Positions 15,955 to 23,091 of a stretch of 23,595 bases of DNA are shown one piece after another (within the stretch, counting starts at the first letter, position 1; each line of letters begins with the position of its first letter). Source of the DNA: an uncultured Collinsella sp. (GTDB taxonomy: Bacteria; Actinomycetota; Coriobacteriia; Coriobacteriales; Coriobacteriaceae); assembly GCA_902478935.1 (NCBI GenBank), contig CABSMV010000016.1, positions 1-23,595 of the forward strand, given 5' to 3'. Under the pieces are notes generated by a model. It did not search any database, had not been told where the DNA came from, and saw only the letters and a program-made list of their open reading frames with translations. The position numbers were made by a program, and so were the translations under genes.

Positions 15955-18086
15955 TTGCGCCTGCCGCCGCCGTTGGCACCCTGACGCCCCTGGGCCGTGC
16001 GATTGCGACCGGCAGTGTTCTGTGCGCGTGACATGCCGCCGTGGCCCTTGCTGCCCTTGGGCCCCTTGCCAGCGCCGCCGCCATGCGGTTTGCCGCCCTT
16101 CTTGCCGGTGCCATGCCCACCGCCAGCAGACGTCTCGCCCGGGCGTGGCGGCACGGGGCGAATCAGGCAATGCTTGGTGTAGCCAATCAGATCGCGGCGG
16201 CCGGCTTTTTCCAGTGCCTCGCGCACGAGCTTGTAGTTCTCGGGCTTGCGATACTGGATGAGCGCGCGCTGCATGGCCTTCTCGTGCGGGTCGCGCGCCA
16301 CGTAGATCGGCTGCATAGTGCGTGGATCCACGCCGGTGTAGTACATGCAGGTCGACATGGTGGACGGTGTGGGGTAGAAGTCCTGCACCTGCTCGGGCAT
16401 GTAGCCCATGTCGCGCACGGCCTCGGCAAGGTCCACGGCTTCCTTCATGGTCGAGCCGGGGTGGCTCGAGATCAGATACGGCACCACGTACTGCTTGAGT
16501 CCGTATTCGCGGTTCAAGCGCTCAAATTTGCGGCAGAACGCATCGTAGACGGCGCGGCTCGGCTTGCCCATCACGGACAGCACCGCGTCGCTCACGTGCT
16601 CGGGCGCTACGCGCAGTTGGCCCGAGACGTGATGCTCCAGCAGCTCGCGCAAAAACTCGTCCGAGGCGTCGGCCATGGTGTAGTCAAAGCGGATGCCGCT
16701 GCGGACGAAGACCTTTTTGACGCCCGGCAGCTGGCGCAGGTCGCGCAGCAGCTGCGTGTAGCCGCTTTCGTCGACCACCATGTTCTTGCACACGCTCGGC
16801 CACAGGCAGCGCTTGTTCTTGCACACGCCGTGCTTGAGCTGCTTGTCGCAGGCGGGGCGGCTAAAGTTGGCCGTCGGTCCACCCACGTCGTTGATGTAGC
16901 CCTTAAACTCGGGATCGCGCGTGAGCAGCTCGGCCTCGCGCATGATTGAGTCGTGGCTGCGCATCTGCAGCACGCGACCTTGGTGGAAGGTGAGGGCGCA
17001 AAACGAGCACTCACCAAAGCACCCGCGGTTGGAGCTGATTGAAAACTTGATCTCGGCAAAGGCCGGCACGCCGCCCGCCGCGTCGTAATCGGGATGCCAA
17101 TCGCGTGCGTAGGGGAGTTCGGCCACCTCGTCCATCTCATCGGTGGTGAGCGTCGCCGATGGCGGGTTCTGCACCACATAGACGCTGTTGGGGTAGGGCT
17201 CTACCAGGCGATGTCCGGTGATGGGGTCCATATTCTGCTGCTGGACGTTAAAGCTGCGCGCGTAGTTGAGCTTGTCGGCGGCAAGGTCGTTCCAGCTGGG
17301 CAGCAGGTCGTAGTCGTAGACCTCGTCGAGCGAGCTGGTGCGGTAGACGGTGCCATTGATATAGGTGATCTGATCGACGGGCAGCCCCGCGTCGAGCGCG
17401 TCGGCGATCTCGACAATCGCGTGCTCGCCCATACCGTAGATGAGGATGTCGGCGCCCGAGTCGAGCAGTACCGAGCGCTTGAGCTTGTCCTGCCAGTAGT
17501 CATAGTGGGCCAGGCGGCGCAGGCTTGCCTCGATGCCCCCGATGATGATGGGGACGTCCTTAAACGTCTGGCGGATGAGGTTGCCGTAGACCGTGACGGC
17601 TCGGTTGGGACGGCGCCCCTCCTCGCCACCGGGGGTATAGGCGTCGGTGTGGCGGCGGTGCTTGGTCACCGAATAGTGGTTGACCATGGAGTCCATGTTG
17701 CCGGCGCTGACGAGAAAGCCCAGGCGCGGCTCACCGAGCACGCTGATGCTGGCGGGGTCGGTCCAGTCGGGCTGGCAGATGATGCCCACCTTGTAGCCGT
17801 GCGCGTCGAGTACGTGGCTGACGATGGCCATGCCAAAGCTGGGGTGGTCCACGTAGGCGTCGCCGCAGATGTAGACAAAGTCGCACTGGTCCCAGCCGCG
17901 CGCGTCCATATCGGCGCGGCTGACGGGGAGGAACTTGTCGCGGCCCGGACGCCAGGGGCGTGTGGGCGCTGCTGGGGTATGCGTGGTGTGCCCACCCTGC
18001 GCCTTACCGCCGCGCTTTTGCTGCTGGCCCTGTTTGCCCTGCTGACTGCGCTGGTTGTTCTGAGCGTACTGAGGCTTTTTTGCCAC
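15951..18086 (-). CDS. ygiQ: YgiQ-family radical SAM protein
   Basis: A 711-residue protein of the YgiQ/UPF0313 family, radical SAM enzymes of unknown reaction. The [4Fe-4S] SAM motif is CFGECSFC (Cys356, Cys360, Cys363), preceded by the B12-binding-like N-terminal region (DFVYICGDAYVDHPSFGMA) characteristic of the family; a second Cys-rich stretch (PACDKQLKHGVCKNKRCLWPSVC) and QVQDFYPTPSTMSTCMYYTG also match it. The GTG at 18086 is chosen because GGGAGGG lies four to five bases before it; the open frame extends further upstream without support. The protein has unusual Gln/Lys/Gly-rich ends: about 45 residues at the N-terminus and about 70 Gly/Lys/Arg-rich residues at the C-terminus. These may bind RNA or be disordered. 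Confidence 0.93.
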   Translation of the reverse strand: MAKKPQYAQNNQRSQQGKQGQQQKRGGKAQGGHTTHTPAAPTRPWRPGRDKFLPVSRADMDARGWDQCDFVYICGDAYVDHPSFGMAIVSHVLDAHGYKVGIICQPDWTDPASISVLGEPRLGFLVSAGNMDSMVNHYSVTKHRRHTDAYTPGGEEGRRPNRAVTVYGNLIRQTFKDVPIIIGGIEASLRRLAHYDYWQDKLKRSVLLDSGADILIYGMGEHAIVEIADALDAGLPVDQITYINGTVYRTSSLDEVYDYDLLPSWNDLAADKLNYARSFNVQQQNMDPITGHRLVEPYPNSVYVVQNPPSATLTTDEMDEVAELPYARDWHPDYDAAGGVPAFAEIKFSISSNRGCFGECSFCALTFHQGRVLQMRSHDSIMREAELLTRDPEFKGYINDVGGPTANFSRPACDKQLKHGVCKNKRCLWPSVCKNMVVDESGYTQLLRDLRQLPGVKKVFVRSGIRFDYTMADASDEFLRELLEHHVSGQLRVAPEHVSDAVLSVMGKPSRAVYDAFCRKFERLNREYGLKQYVVPYLISSHPGSTMKEAVDLAEAVRDMGYMPEQVQDFYPTPSTMSTCMYYTGVDPRTMQPIYVARDPHEKAMQRALIQYRKPENYKLVREALEKAGRRDLIGYTKHCLIRPVPPRPGETSAGGGHGTGKKGGKPHGGGAGKGPKGSKGHGGMSRAQNTAGRNRTAQGRQGANGGGRRN

Positions 18087-18123
18087 GATCCCTCCCGATG
18101 TTTGTATGCTGCACGTAATTGTA

Positions 18124-18158
18124 ACCAGTCTTTTTGGGACGGGGCTAAAAAGACTGGT
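18124..18158. repeat. 12-bp perfect inverted repeat with GGGACGGGGCT loop
   Basis: ACCAGTCTTTTT (18124-18135) pairs with AAAAAGACTGGT (18147-18158) around the loop GGGACGGGGCT. It lies in the divergent region, 38 bases upstream of the ygiQ start. No T-tract on either side beyond the arm itself, so it is not an ordinary terminator. Confidence 0.75.
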
Positions 18159-18339
18159 GGAGTACATGAGCTGGCGGATCGGCGCGTCGATGCGGGTGTC
18201 GTTTGTTTCCAGACTGTGTATCTGCGCGTTGGAGAACCCGTCTCGCGCGCACGCCATGTTGTCAATGGGTTACAGTATGAACGGCGGTTATGTTTCCGCC
18301 AACGCACGAGAGGGTCGTCAACAAGGAGGATGCACGACG

Positions 18340-19056
18340 ATGCAGCGTGCCAAACAGATATCGGAGTCCATCGAACTGGGCATTATCCTGGCGCTCGCCG
18401 GTGGCTTTATGGATGTGTATTCGTACATTGGGCGCGACCATGTTTTCGCCAACGCGCAGACGGGCAACATCTTGCTGGTGGGTGTGAGCATCTCGGAGGG
18501 CAATTGGGCACTTGCGGAGCGCTACTTCTTCCCTGTGGTGTCGTTTGCCGTGGGCATTATGCTTGCCGACCTGGTGCACGAGCGGTTTGGCAGCGTGATC
18601 CACTGGCGTCAGGTGACGGTGTTCTTTGAAGCCGTCATCTTGCTGGGCGTGAGCTTTATCCCCGGTGGCGGTTACAACCTGCTCGCCAACTGCCTTACCT
18701 CGTTTGCCTGCGGCATGCAGGTCGAGAGCTTCCGCAAGATCCACGGTCACGGCATCGCTACGACCATGTGCATCGGCAACTTGCGCAACGCGCTGCAAAA
18801 CGTGGACGATTACATCATCACCCACAGGCGCGGCTTTTTGGAAAACGGCCTGCTGTACTTTGGCGTGATCTTTACCTTTGTGTTTGGCGCCGTGTTGGGC
18901 AACTGGTGTATTGAGCGCATGGGCCTGCACGCCATCGTCGTGGCGAGCTTGCTGCTGTTTGCCGCGTTTGCCATCATGTTCATCGACCGCGAGCGCGACT
19001 TGCGCTTACGCTGGAAGGTTGCGGCCGAGGCTTGGAAAGAGGGCTGCCGAAAGTAA
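18340..19056 (+). CDS. YoaK/DUF1275-family membrane protein
   Basis: A 238-residue integral membrane protein with about six hydrophobic segments. The family hallmark near the N-terminus, GGFMDVYSYI followed by FANAQTGNILLVG, is clear, and a conserved FACGMQVESFRK follows in the middle (around residues 120-131). DUF1275 proteins are suspected transporters or channels, but no substrate is established. AAGGAGGA lies nine bases before the ATG at 18340; the open frame extends about 230 bases upstream through the divergent promoter region and the 12-bp inverted repeat, without a start signal there. It is a single-gene unit closed by the hairpin terminator at 19060. Confidence 0.88.
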   Translation: MQRAKQISESIELGIILALAGGFMDVYSYIGRDHVFANAQTGNILLVGVSISEGNWALAERYFFPVVSFAVGIMLADLVHERFGSVIHWRQVTVFFEAVILLGVSFIPGGGYNLLANCLTSFACGMQVESFRKIHGHGIATTMCIGNLRNALQNVDDYIITHRRGFLENGLLYFGVIFTFVFGAVLGNWCIERMGLHAIVVASLLLFAAFAIMFIDRERDLRLRWKVAAEAWKEGCRK

Positions 19057-19059
19057 CCG

Positions 19060-19098
19060 AATGCGGCAAAGGGGCTGTCCCTTTGCCGCATTATTTTT
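19060..19098 (+). terminator. Hairpin terminator with GGGGCTGTCCC core
   Basis: A perfect 14-bp stem (19060-19073 with 19079-19092) with a five-base loop is followed by ATTTTT. It starts three bases after the YoaK stop codon. Its core GGGGCTGTCCC resembles the other GGGAC hairpins in the window. Confidence 0.92.
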
Positions 19099-19111
19099 CA
19101 TCATCTGTTGA

Positions 19112-19162
19112 AACGCTTTAACACTTTTGATGTTCTCACGTGTTTTTCGTTTCAAAAGCGTT
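19112..19162. promoter_or_regulatory. Inverted AACGCTTT pair upstream of fucO
   Basis: AACGCTTT (19112-19119) and its reverse complement AAAGCGTT (19155-19162) flank a 35-base AT-rich stretch about 60 bases before the fucO start codon. The words have the central CG and flanking A/T runs of LacI-family or catabolite-type operators. A promoter probably lies here, but I cannot place its hexamers. Confidence 0.4.
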
Positions 19163-19221
19163 AGGATGGGACTCATAGCGTGGGGCGTAATGGGTGCCCC
19201 GCATACGATGGGAGGCTATCA

Positions 19222-20388
19222 ATGGCTAATCGTTTCGTTCTCAACACCATTTCTTATCATGGTTCCGGCGCCATCAAGGAGATCCCCGGCGAGCTCCAGC
19301 GTCGTGGCTACAAGAAGATCTTCGTCTGCTCCGACCCCGATCTGGTCAAGTTTGGCGTTACCGCCAAGGTGACCGACGAGCTCGACGCCGCCGGCATCGC
19401 TTGGAGCCTCTACTCCGAGATCAAGCCCAACCCCACCATCCAGAACGTCAAGGACGGCGTCGAGGCCTTTAAGGCCGCCGAGGCTGACGCTATCGTGACC
19501 ATCGGTGGCGGCTCCTCCATGGACACTGCTAAGGCCATCGGCATCATCATCAACAACCCCGAGTTCGCCGATGTCCGCAGCCTCGAGGGCGTTGCTCCCA
19601 CTAAGAACCACGCCGTGTTCACCATCGCTGTGCCGACGACCGCCGGTACCGCCGCCGAGGTGACCATCAACTACGTCATCACCGACCCCGAGAAGGTCCG
19701 CAAGTTCGTGTGCGTCGACACCAACGACGCCCCCGAGGTCGCCGTCGTCGACCCCGACATGATGGCTTCGATGCCTGCCGGCCTTACCGCTTCCACCGGT
19801 ATGGACGCTCTGACCCACGCCATCGAGGGCTACACCACCAAGGGTGCCTGGGAGCTTTCCGACATGTTCCACTTTGAGGCCATTAAGCTGATCAGCGAGA
19901 ACCTGCGCGACTCCGTCGCCGAGGCCAAGTCCGGCCAGCCCGGCTCCGGCCGTGAGGGCATGGCTCTTGGTCAGTATGTCGCCGGCATGGGCTTCTCCAA
20001 TGTTGGCCTGGGCATCGACCACGCCATGGCTCACACCCTGTCCGCTCACTACGACACCCCGCACGGCGTCGCTTGCGCCATGCTGCTGCCGATCGCCATG
20101 GAGTTCAACAAGCCGGTTTGCGCTGAGCGCCTGGCCAAGGTTGCCGTCGCCATGGGCGTTGACACCACGGGCATGAGCACCGCCGAGGCCGCCGATGCCG
20201 CCATCGCCGCCGTTAAGCAGCTCTCTGCCGACGTGAACATCCCACACGTCTGCGAGGCCATGAAGGCTGACGAGATCGAGATCCTGGCCAAGGACGCCAT
20301 GGCTGACGCCTGCTTCCCGGGCAACCCGCGCGAGGCGACGCTCGACGACGTCATCGAGCTCTTCAAGAAGATCTGCCCGGCTGCCTAA
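19222..20388 (+). CDS. fucO: Lactaldehyde reductase, FucO-like iron-containing alcohol dehydrogenase
   Basis: A 388-residue cytoplasmic NAD(H)-dependent group III alcohol dehydrogenase, predicted to reduce L-lactaldehyde from fucose or rhamnose breakdown to 1,2-propanediol. From memory of E. coli FucO, long stretches agree, e.g. IINNPEFADVRSLEG, PTTAGTAAEVTINYVITD, ALGQYVAGMGFSNVGLG and GNPREATL. The nucleotide-binding motif is IGGGSSMDTAKA (residues 94-105). The iron ligands are Asp195, His199, His267 and His281. The ATG at 19222 has GGGAGG six bases upstream. The gene stands alone: no fucose kinase, isomerase or aldolase is nearby, so broader aldehyde reduction is possible. Codon use is strongly biased to C-ending codons, suggesting high expression. 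A 130-bp inverted-repeat element follows the stop. Confidence 0.93.
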   Translation: MANRFVLNTISYHGSGAIKEIPGELQRRGYKKIFVCSDPDLVKFGVTAKVTDELDAAGIAWSLYSEIKPNPTIQNVKDGVEAFKAAEADAIVTIGGGSSMDTAKAIGIIINNPEFADVRSLEGVAPTKNHAVFTIAVPTTAGTAAEVTINYVITDPEKVRKFVCVDTNDAPEVAVVDPDMMASMPAGLTASTGMDALTHAIEGYTTKGAWELSDMFHFEAIKLISENLRDSVAEAKSGQPGSGREGMALGQYVAGMGFSNVGLGIDHAMAHTLSAHYDTPHGVACAMLLPIAMEFNKPVCAERLAKVAVAMGVDTTGMSTAEAADAAIAAVKQLSADVNIPHVCEAMKADEIEILAKDAMADACFPGNPREATLDDVIELFKKICPAA

Positions 20389-20395
20389 CTTAGTT

Positions 20396-20525
20396 CGGCG
20401 GGCCCCTGCCCGTTAGCCCCACAATCGTCCTCGGACATGTCGGAGGTCCCGCTGCGCACTACGTGCGGCGGGGCCTCCTTTTGTCCTGCGGAAAGATTGT
20501 GGGGCTAACGGGCAGGGGCCCGCCG
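20396..20525. repeat. 130-bp element with perfect 31-bp inverted arms
   Basis: The arms 20396-20426 and 20495-20525 are perfect reverse complements over 31 bases. The 68-base interior holds a near-palindrome at 20429-20446 and a separate terminator-like hairpin at 20442-20476 with a short T run. It starts eight bases after the fucO stop. No target duplication is visible at its ends. Confidence 0.9.
20442..20482 (+). terminator. Terminator-like hairpin inside the 31-bp inverted repeat
   Basis: GGAGG (20442-20446) and the following GC-rich bases pair imperfectly with the stretch ending in CCTCC (20474-20478), then TTTT. It is a reasonable fucO terminator, nested within the larger inverted repeat. 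Confidence 0.65.
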
Positions 20526-20644
20526 GCTCGTTATCGTGGCGGGCGCTGTCCTGGCGAGCTCGACGGGTCATCTCGCTAGGTAAAAAGATGGCTCGCGGTG
20601 GTATTGTTGCTGTGGGTTTAATTCGATATGAAAGGGTGACTTTG

Positions 20645-21673
20645 GTGTCCAAGATGGATTCTACGCTCTCCTATATTACTGACCAGCTGAAGGCGCTTAC
20701 CTCGATTGCTTCGCCTACCGGCTATACCCGTGCGGCGACTGATTATCTAATGGAGACCCTGCGCGATATGGGATTTGGCCCCGAGCGTTCCAATAAGGGC
20801 AACGTGCTGGTTGAGCTTGGTGGCGAGGGCGAGCCGCTTGTGTTGGCGAGCCATGTCGATACCCTGGGTGCCATGGTGCGCTCCATTAAGGACAATGGCC
20901 GCCTGCGTCCCACGACGCTTGGTGGGCACCAGTGGTCTACGGCCGATGGCGAGAACTGCACCGTCTACACGCGTGACGGCAATGTGTACACGGGTGTGGT
21001 CCTCAATATCGAGCCTTCGGCGCACGTGGCCGACGAGCCGGTCAAGACCATCGAGAAGAACATGGAAATCCTGCTCGATGAGAATGTCGACAGCAAGGAC
21101 GACGTGCTTGAGCTGGGCATTCAGACCGGCGACATCATCGCTATGGATCCGCGTACCACGGTGACGGAGAGCGGCTACATTAAGAGCCGCTTCCTGGATG
21201 ACAAGCTGTCGGCGTCGATTCTGCTGGGTTTGGCCCGTTCCGTTGCTGACGGCGAGGTGTCGCTTTCGCGCAAGGTGTCGCTGCTCTTTACCGTGTACGA
21301 GGAGGTCGGCCACGGCGGCGCCTTCGTGCCGGCCGACACGCGCGAGATGATCAGCGTGGACATGGGCTGCGTGGGCGACGACCTGGGCTGCACCGAGCGC
21401 ATGGTTTCGATTTGCGCCAAGGATTCGGGCGGTCCGTACAACTACGACTTGGTGACCACGCTGTCCAACATCGCGCGCGAGCTGGAGCTCGATTACGCCA
21501 TCGATGTGTATCCGCACTACGGCTCGGACGTTGAGGCCACGCTCTCGGCCGGCTACGACATTCGCCATGGTCTGATCGGCCCCGGCGTGTACGCGAGCCA
21601 CAACTACGAGCGCAGCCACATCGACGGCGTGCGCAACACCTTTGAACTGGTTCGCGCCTACGTTCAGCGCTAA
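20645..21673 (+). CDS. M42-family metallo-aminopeptidase
   Basis: A cytoplasmic di-metal aminopeptidase of 342 residues (M42: glutamyl aminopeptidase/PepA/FrvX group, usually 340-360). Metal and catalytic residues are visible in order: His70 and Asp72 in LASHVDTLG, Asp185/Asp186 in RFLDDKLSA, the Glu219-Glu220 pair in VYEEVGHGG, Asp239 in SVDMGC and the C-terminal histidines in ASHNYERSHIDG. The enzyme would trim peptides for nutrition. The start is not certain: GTG at 20645 is preceded by AAAGGGTGA at a good distance; TTG at 20642 and ATG at 20654 are alternatives. The open frame runs to 20588 without a start signal. It is a single-gene unit between two hairpin elements. Substrate preference (acidic, neutral) cannot be told by eye. 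Confidence 0.9.
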   Translation: MSKMDSTLSYITDQLKALTSIASPTGYTRAATDYLMETLRDMGFGPERSNKGNVLVELGGEGEPLVLASHVDTLGAMVRSIKDNGRLRPTTLGGHQWSTADGENCTVYTRDGNVYTGVVLNIEPSAHVADEPVKTIEKNMEILLDENVDSKDDVLELGIQTGDIIAMDPRTTVTESGYIKSRFLDDKLSASILLGLARSVADGEVSLSRKVSLLFTVYEEVGHGGAFVPADTREMISVDMGCVGDDLGCTERMVSICAKDSGGPYNYDLVTTLSNIARELELDYAIDVYPHYGSDVEATLSAGYDIRHGLIGPGVYASHNYERSHIDGVRNTFELVRAYVQR

Positions 21674-21681
21674 TGATGTGG

Positions 21682-21717
21682 CGGCCTCGGCTGACACAGC
21701 AGTGCCGACCGAGGCCG
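21682..21717 (+). terminator. Hairpin after the peptidase gene
   Basis: CGGCCTCGG (21682-21690) pairs with CCGAGGCCG (21709-21717) around an 18-base loop, eight bases after the stop. The following TCCTCTC is a poor T-tract, so efficiency is doubtful. Confidence 0.6.
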
Positions 21718-21724
21718 TCCTCTC

Positions 21725-21795
21725 TAAGTTGCGGTGAAATAGGGACTGTTTAGCGGCCTGAAACACTTAAACAGTCCCTATTTCACCGCAACTTA
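21725..21795. repeat. 28-bp perfect inverted repeat with GGGACTGTTTA core
   Basis: Arms 21725-21752 and 21768-21795 are perfect reverse complements over 28 bases, with a 15-base loop. The element lies between the convergent peptidase and mnmA genes, 14 bases beyond the mnmA stop. It could act as a two-way barrier to transcription, though neither side has a clear T-tract. Confidence 0.9.
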
Positions 21796-21809
21796 TGAAG
21801 GGGATGGGG

Positions 21810-22910
21810 CTACTTAAGTGCGCCGGTCACCGTGCCGCCGCCGAGGACGATGTCGCCGCGATAGACTACAACGGCTTGGCCGGGGGCGATGGCTCGCTGC
21901 GGCTCGTCAAAAGTCAGCAGCATTTGTCCGTCGGCGCCACGTGTAAGGGTCGCTGCTTGGTCTTTCTGACGGTAACGGTACTTGGCGCCCACGCGAATGC
22001 CGCCGGCATCGAGTTCTGCCTCCATGCGGTCGGCAGGGGCGCTCCAGATCCAGTCGTCGGCCGTGAGTGCTGTGGCCGTTAGGTCCTCGGCCTCGCCCAG
22101 ATGCACGGTGTTGTTGGCGGCATCGACGCCCGTCACATACACGGGATGCGCCATCGCGACGCCCAAGCCCTTGCGCTGGCCGATGGTATAGCGCAACGCG
22201 CCGTTATGGCGTCCGACCACGCTGCCGTCGCGCCACACAATGTCGCCCGGCTCGGTGGGATGTCCGCAGCGGCGCTCGATATAGCCCGCGTAGTCACCGT
22301 CTGGAATAAAGCAAATATCCTCGCTTTCGGCCTTCTTGGCGTTGATGAAGTCCTGCTCGGCGGCAATGCGGCGCACGTCGCGCTCCTTGTCCAGGCCTGC
22401 CAGCGGAAAGATTGTGCGTGCCAGGCGCTCTTGCGTGAGCGAATACAAAAAGTAACTCTGGTCCTTTTTGGGGTCCTCGCCGCGATGCAGCTGCCAGGTG
22501 CCGTCGGACGCCTGGCTCGTTTTGGCGTAGTGACCTGTGGCGATGTAGTCGCAGCCCATATCGAGTGCCGCATCGAGCAGCGCGCCAAACTTAATATGGC
22601 GGTTGCAGGTGATGCACGGATTGGGTGTCAACCCTTCCTGGTAGGCAGTCACGAAGCGCTCGATAACATTGCGGTCGAAGGTTTGCTGCAAGTCGAGCAC
22701 ATGGTGGGGTATCCCCAGGCGATCGGCGACGGCCTTTGCATCGGCGATATCGCGGTCGACCTTACTTATGCCCGTGACGGGATCGGGCGCGGGGCAGGTG
22801 AGGCGCATGGTGGCGCCGACGCATTCGTAGCCCTGGCTTTTGAGCAGGTACGCGGTCACGCTGGAATCGACGCCGCCGCTCATGGCGACGAGCACGCGCT
22901 TGTTGTGCAT
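21810..22910 (-). CDS. mnmA: tRNA-specific 2-thiouridylase MnmA
   Basis: A 366-residue cytoplasmic enzyme that puts sulfur on U34 of tRNA-Lys, -Glu and -Gln, using ATP and a persulfide relay. The PP-loop SGGVDSS is at residues 11-17. The catalytic cysteine pair is Cys102 (NPCITCNRHIKF) and Cys200 (ESEDICFIPDGDY). The tRNA-binding motif GHYAK and RYTIGQRKGLG are also present. The length matches the family. AAGGAG lies nine bases before the ATG at 22910. The gene is preceded on the same strand by cysK, a cysteine synthase, which supplies the ultimate sulfur source; a hairpin with a T-tract lies between them. The 28-bp inverted repeat lies just past the stop. Confidence 0.97.
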   Translation of the reverse strand: MHNKRVLVAMSGGVDSSVTAYLLKSQGYECVGATMRLTCPAPDPVTGISKVDRDIADAKAVADRLGIPHHVLDLQQTFDRNVIERFVTAYQEGLTPNPCITCNRHIKFGALLDAALDMGCDYIATGHYAKTSQASDGTWQLHRGEDPKKDQSYFLYSLTQERLARTIFPLAGLDKERDVRRIAAEQDFINAKKAESEDICFIPDGDYAGYIERRCGHPTEPGDIVWRDGSVVGRHNGALRYTIGQRKGLGVAMAHPVYVTGVDAANNTVHLGEAEDLTATALTADDWIWSAPADRMEAELDAGGIRVGAKYRYRQKDQAATLTRGADGQMLLTFDEPQRAIAPGQAVVVYRGDIVLGGGTVTGALK

Positions 22911-22937
22911 GGGGAGGTTCTCCTTGGTGGCATGTGG

Positions 22938-22978
22938 CCAAAAAAGAAAAGCGGCGCGGGAGGCTGGTTCCGCGCCGC
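22938..22978 (-). terminator. Terminator hairpin between cysK and mnmA
   Basis: On the minus strand a perfect 9-bp stem (22978-22970 with 22959-22951), ten-base loop, is followed by a T-tract (TTTTCTTTTTT). It would end cysK transcription, yet lies only 28 bases before the mnmA start codon and downstream of a possible mnmA -10 element. Confidence 0.87.
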
Positions 22979-22982
22979 AGAC

Positions 22983-22991
22983 ATTGTAGCA
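22983..22991 (-). promoter_or_regulatory. Possible extended -10 promoter of mnmA
   Basis: On the minus strand TGCTACAAT (22991-22983) fits an extended -10 (TGn plus TACAAT). No good -35 is visible. Transcription would begin near 22976, inside the first arm of the terminator hairpin. Confidence 0.4.
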
Positions 22992-23091
22992 AGTTCGGGC
23001 GTCATGTGGGACACCCTGATTGGATGGGCTCAGACTGCCGGGAGAGAGGAGACCGGCTCGTCCGTGGGCTCAACCTATGGGCGACGGGCCC

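Noticed and set aside
17094..18629. A 511-codon plus-strand frame across the ygiQ gene and into the YoaK gene
   Set aside because: It is antisense to a clear radical SAM protein and out of frame with YoaK.
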